Part shown: one piece after another, positions 5,732-7,336 of the stretch
Numbering within the stretch: position 1 is the stretch's first letter
Layout of the letters: the number at the start of each line of letters is the position of its first letter
Assembly: GCA_959606705.1 (NCBI GenBank)
Contig: CAUHLX010000135.1
Span: 1-7,336, forward strand
Source of the DNA: an uncultured Bacillota bacterium
GTDB lineage: Bacteria; Bacillota; Clostridia; Peptostreptococcales; Anaerovoracaceae
Length of the DNA stretch: 7,336 nt
Direction: 5' to 3'
Position numbers and translations under genes: made by a program
The notes under the pieces: generated by a model
What the model was told of the DNA's origin: nothing
What the model saw: the letters and a program-made list of their open reading frames with translations, nothing else
Database searches by the model: none

Positions 5732-5769
5732 TAATAGAATACGAAGTCGTACCCACTATTTAATAGGGT
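5732..5769 (-). promoter_or_regulatory. Predicted SigI-dependent promoter of sigI-rsgI
   Basis: On the minus strand ACCCTA (5769-5764) is followed after exactly 20 bp by CGTATTCTATTA (5743-5732). ACCC-type -35 and CGWA -10 elements are what I recall for SigI promoters. A start near 5733 would give a leader of about 43 nt to the GTG at 5690. The identical bipartite element recurs divergently at 5809-5846, which is the main evidence that it is functional. Confidence 0.7.
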
Positions 5770-5808
5770 AACAGAGAAAATAAATAATTTCCAGATTTTT
5801 TGCGAAGG

Positions 5809-5846
5809 ACCCTACGATTTTTATTCCGTCGTCCCGTATTCTATTA
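5809..5846 (+). promoter_or_regulatory. Predicted SigI-dependent promoter of the His-rich secreted protein gene
   Basis: ACCCTA (5809-5814), 20 bp, then CGTATTCTATTA (5835-5846). Both blocks and the spacing are identical to those ahead of sigI on the other strand, while the 20-bp spacers differ almost completely. A start near 5845 gives a leader of about 80 nt to the ATG at 5925. Confidence 0.7.
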
Positions 5847-5863
5847 ACGGATTACAAAATAGG

Positions 5864-5878
5864 CCGGCGAAACGCCGG
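5864..5878 (+). other. 5' leader hairpin of the His-rich protein mRNA
   Basis: CCGGCG (5864-5869) and CGCCGG (5873-5878) form a 6-bp GC stem with loop AAA. It lies about 20 nt into the predicted transcript and has no U-tract after it, so it is not a terminator. An mRNA-stabilising or regulatory leader structure is possible. Confidence 0.55.
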
Positions 5879-5924
5879 GTGTCTCTTAAATTTTAATCGT
5901 TCGGAGAAGAAAGGAATGTTTATC

Positions 5925-6185
5925 ATGAAACAGAAGAAAATTTTACTTACGTTAACTCTTTCCGCCATGCTGGTGGCGGGCAGCGCCATGCCTGCGTTTG
6001 CCGCTTCCCTGCCCACCTGTTCCGTAAACGGCTGCAATCAGACTGCCGCGCATACGCATTACGGCACCTGCTACGCCGGGCACTATTACGGAGACGGTCA
6101 CGACCACAGCAGCTACGGAAGCGGACATCACGGCGGGCACGGTTCTCATTCCGGCGGACATCACGGCGGGCACGGACATTGCTAA
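5925..6185 (+). CDS. Small secreted His/Gly-rich protein with four cysteines (putative metal-binding)
   Basis: An 86-residue protein with a clear Sec signal peptide: MKQKK, hydrophobic core ILLTLTLSAMLVAG, and AFA before the predicted cut at 26/27. The mature part (about 60 residues) has 13 His, 4 Cys and many Gly. First comes a spaced cluster C32-x4-C37-x5-H43-x-H45-x2-C48, then GHYYGDGHDH, then a repeated GHHGGHG motif, ending HGHC. Such density of His with paired Cys suggests binding of Zn, Ni or Cu, but no fold or family is recognised. ATG 5925 sits 9 nt after AAAGGA and gives a clean signal peptide; ATG 5916, 9 nt after GGAG (5903-5906), would add three residues and cannot be excluded. 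It is divergent from sigI, shares its promoter element, and is followed by a strong terminator, so it is probably monocistronic. Confidence 0.85.
   Translation: MKQKKILLTLTLSAMLVAGSAMPAFAASLPTCSVNGCNQTAAHTHYGTCYAGHYYGDGHDHSSYGSGHHGGHGSHSGGHHGGHGHC
6121..6175 (+). repeat. In-frame 22-bp direct repeat in the His-rich gene
   Basis: The 22 bases at 6121-6142 recur exactly at 6154-6175, a 33-bp (11-codon) period. They encode the two copies of the GHHGGHG segment. Copy-number change here would lengthen or shorten the His-rich tail without breaking the frame. Confidence 0.9.
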
Positions 6186-6259
6186 ACGCCAAAGCTGCTA
6201 AGAGATAACAAAACAACAAAGCTGCGAATTGATCCGATGGAAGTATCATAGCAAGCGCG

Positions 6260-6305
6260 AAAAGAACGGCTGCGAGAAGAAACCTTCTCTTAAGCCGTTC
6301 TTTTT
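6260..6305. terminator. Strong intrinsic terminator between convergent genes, probably bidirectional
   Basis: AAAAGAACGGCT (6260-6271) pairs with AGCCGTTCTTTT (6293-6304). An inner stem GAGAAG/CTTCTC (6274-6279 with 6284-6289) closes a 4-nt loop. On the plus strand the stem runs into a T-rich end (6301-6305), ending the His-rich gene transcript. On the minus strand the mirrored A-run gives a T-tract and lies just past the AraC-type gene's stop, so it can serve both. The stretch 6186-6259 before it holds nothing else I recognise apart from CAAAGCTGC occurring twice. Confidence 0.9.
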
Positions 6306-6319
6306 CGTATGCAGGCAAG

Positions 6320-7279
6320 TCAGAGAAAGCGCTTTCGGTATTCCAGCGGGGTTTGACCGGTGATCTTTTTGAATGTTTGATAAAAGTAGCTGGTTTTCGA
6401 GAATCCGGCAGCTTCCGAGATATCGGAGATGGAACGGATTGAGTGACTCAACTGGTAGGCGGCGGTTTCGATTCGGTAACGGACCAGATACTCGAAGGGC
6501 GTCATGCCTAGGATCTTTCTAAAACAGCGGCAGCATTCACTGCTGCTGATGTGTGCCGAGGCGGCAATCTCATTTAATGAAAGCTTCCGCCCGTAATTTT
6601 GGTGAATCATTTCCAGCATGACTTTGATCCTGACTTGACTCACATCGCCGCTCCTTTTTTTACTGTTCAGAAGCGTAGGATTGCTGCGCAGCAGATTCAT
6701 CCAGAGCAAGCAGAGCTGGTTGCGGATTTCCAGTTCATAACCGAAGGGCTGGATGGCCTCCTGAACAAAGACTTCCTCCAGAATGCTGAGAATCTCTTTC
6801 TGCCAGGGAACAGCAGGTTTTAGAACGAGGCAGTTAAAATCTGAATTGGAAAGGACCGGAAGCACGTATTTGCTGTGCAGGATAGGGGAACGGCCGCTGA
6901 GGGCGGAAGGATCCACTTGAATGCTGAAGGATATGCTTTTGGTTTGATAAGCTCGGCTCCTGTGCAGGATGTTGTTGTTAATGAAGATTCCATCTCCGGG
7001 TGAAAGGAGAAACTCGTCCTGATTTACCACATATTCCAGGCAACCCTCCAAGACTACCGTAAACTGCAGCGTTTCATGCCAATGCCTCTGGACGGAAGGA
7101 ACGGAATACTGCTGAAATTCATCTATGAGAATCTCGTAAGGCAACGCTCCGGACGAAGGAGCGGAAATCTCTTTCAGCCGCTCGTCTACGCCAACCTCCG
7201 GAGAGCGTCGGATTCCGGAGTAATCCTTCGGAAGATTGTCCGAAGTGATCGTTCCAATGTTTTCCTGTTTATGTTTCAT
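6320..7279 (-). CDS. AraC-family transcriptional regulator with N-terminal cupin sensor domain
   Basis: A 319-residue cytoplasmic regulator. Residues about 60-120 are a cupin-type ligand domain: HWHETLQFTVVLEG (66-79), SPGDGIFINNNILHR (93-107). Residues 214-319 are the AraC/XylS DNA-binding domain with two helix-turn-helices: LSLNEIAASAHISSSECCRCF (233-253) and ISDISEAAGFSKTSYFYQTF (284-303), then the hallmark KKITGQTPLEYRKRF (304-318). The first 45 or so residues are a polar extension before the cupin with no recognised motif. ATG 7279 follows a GAGAGG site (about 7284-7289). Cupin-AraC proteins of this type usually sense sugars or related small molecules and activate neighbouring uptake or catabolic genes. 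No such gene is in the window, so the target probably lies beyond the right edge. Family confidence is high; ligand and target are unknown. Confidence 0.93.
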   Translation of the reverse strand: MKHKQENIGTITSDNLPKDYSGIRRSPEVGVDERLKEISAPSSGALPYEILIDEFQQYSVPSVQRHWHETLQFTVVLEGCLEYVVNQDEFLLSPGDGIFINNNILHRSRAYQTKSISFSIQVDPSALSGRSPILHSKYVLPVLSNSDFNCLVLKPAVPWQKEILSILEEVFVQEAIQPFGYELEIRNQLCLLWMNLLRSNPTLLNSKKRSGDVSQVRIKVMLEMIHQNYGRKLSLNEIAASAHISSSECCRCFRKILGMTPFEYLVRYRIETAAYQLSHSIRSISDISEAAGFSKTSYFYQTFKKITGQTPLEYRKRFL

Positions 7280-7336
7280 TGAAGCCTCTCTTTTTTATTG
7301 TTGCTAATATATTGGAATAACTTGAATCGATATTGT
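7280..7336 (-). promoter_or_regulatory. AT-rich upstream region of the AraC-type gene, possible promoter
   Basis: On the minus strand a TATATT-like -10 lies near 7307-7313 with only poor -35 candidates before the window ends. The region is AT-rich, as expected for a promoter, but no confident hexamer pair can be assigned. Confidence 0.3.

Noticed and set aside
5947..6318. A minus-strand frame opposite the His-rich gene and terminator.
   Set aside because: Its start lies inside the terminator hairpin and its sequence is Arg-rich, mirroring the His codons of the real gene on the other strand.

Overview
The window comes from a Gram-positive Bacillota, most likely a Clostridia-class bacterium of moderate GC. 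Reasons: strong AGGAGG-type ribosome binding sites, a YtrA-type GntR/ABC operon, a SigI/RsgI sigma/anti-sigma pair and tight ATGA-overlap operons. The genus cannot be named from sequence alone. No rRNA, tRNA, CRISPR array, insertion sequence or phage gene is visible.

Layout. (1) Positions 1-2637, minus strand: a three-gene operon of GntR/YtrA-family repressor, ABC ATPase (YtrB-like) and a multi-pass permease that runs off the left edge. Its promoter (2669-2698) contains an inverted repeat, AGTGTA-13 bp-TACACT, identical to the YtrA operator I recall from Bacillus subtilis, so the operon is probably autorepressed and induced by cell-envelope stress. (2) Positions 2638-2974: a 337-bp intergenic region packed with repeats. 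It holds three near-identical extended -10 elements, two 48-nt hairpins with the same 9-bp outer stem and covarying inner stems, six CATTGAA motifs in 12-bp steps, and nine GATC sites. It leads into (3) a plus-strand gene (2975-4168) for an AlkZ-like, HTH_42 (YcaQ-type) winged-helix protein whose QxQ active-site motif is altered.

(4) Positions 4180-5690, minus strand: sigI and rsgI, overlapping by 4 bp. RsgI has the N-terminal RsgI domain, one membrane span, the Asn-Pro autocleavage motif and an unusual His/Cys-rich C-terminal tail. (5) Positions 5732-5846: a divergent promoter region in which the same bipartite element (ACCCTA, 20 bp, CGTATTCTATTA) occurs once for sigI and once facing (6) a small secreted His/Gly/Cys-rich protein (5925-6185). 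(7) A strong, probably bidirectional terminator (6260-6305) precedes the 3' end of (8) a minus-strand AraC-family regulator (6320-7279).

The most interesting reading is that sigI-rsgI and the His-rich secreted protein form one autoregulated circuit. An envelope sensor with a metal-ligand-rich tail would release SigI, which then transcribes its own operon and a secreted metal-binding-type protein. The shared promoter element and the His-rich sequences are seen directly; the circuit and the metal connection are inference. The second interesting item is the structured repeat array ahead of the AlkZ-like gene.
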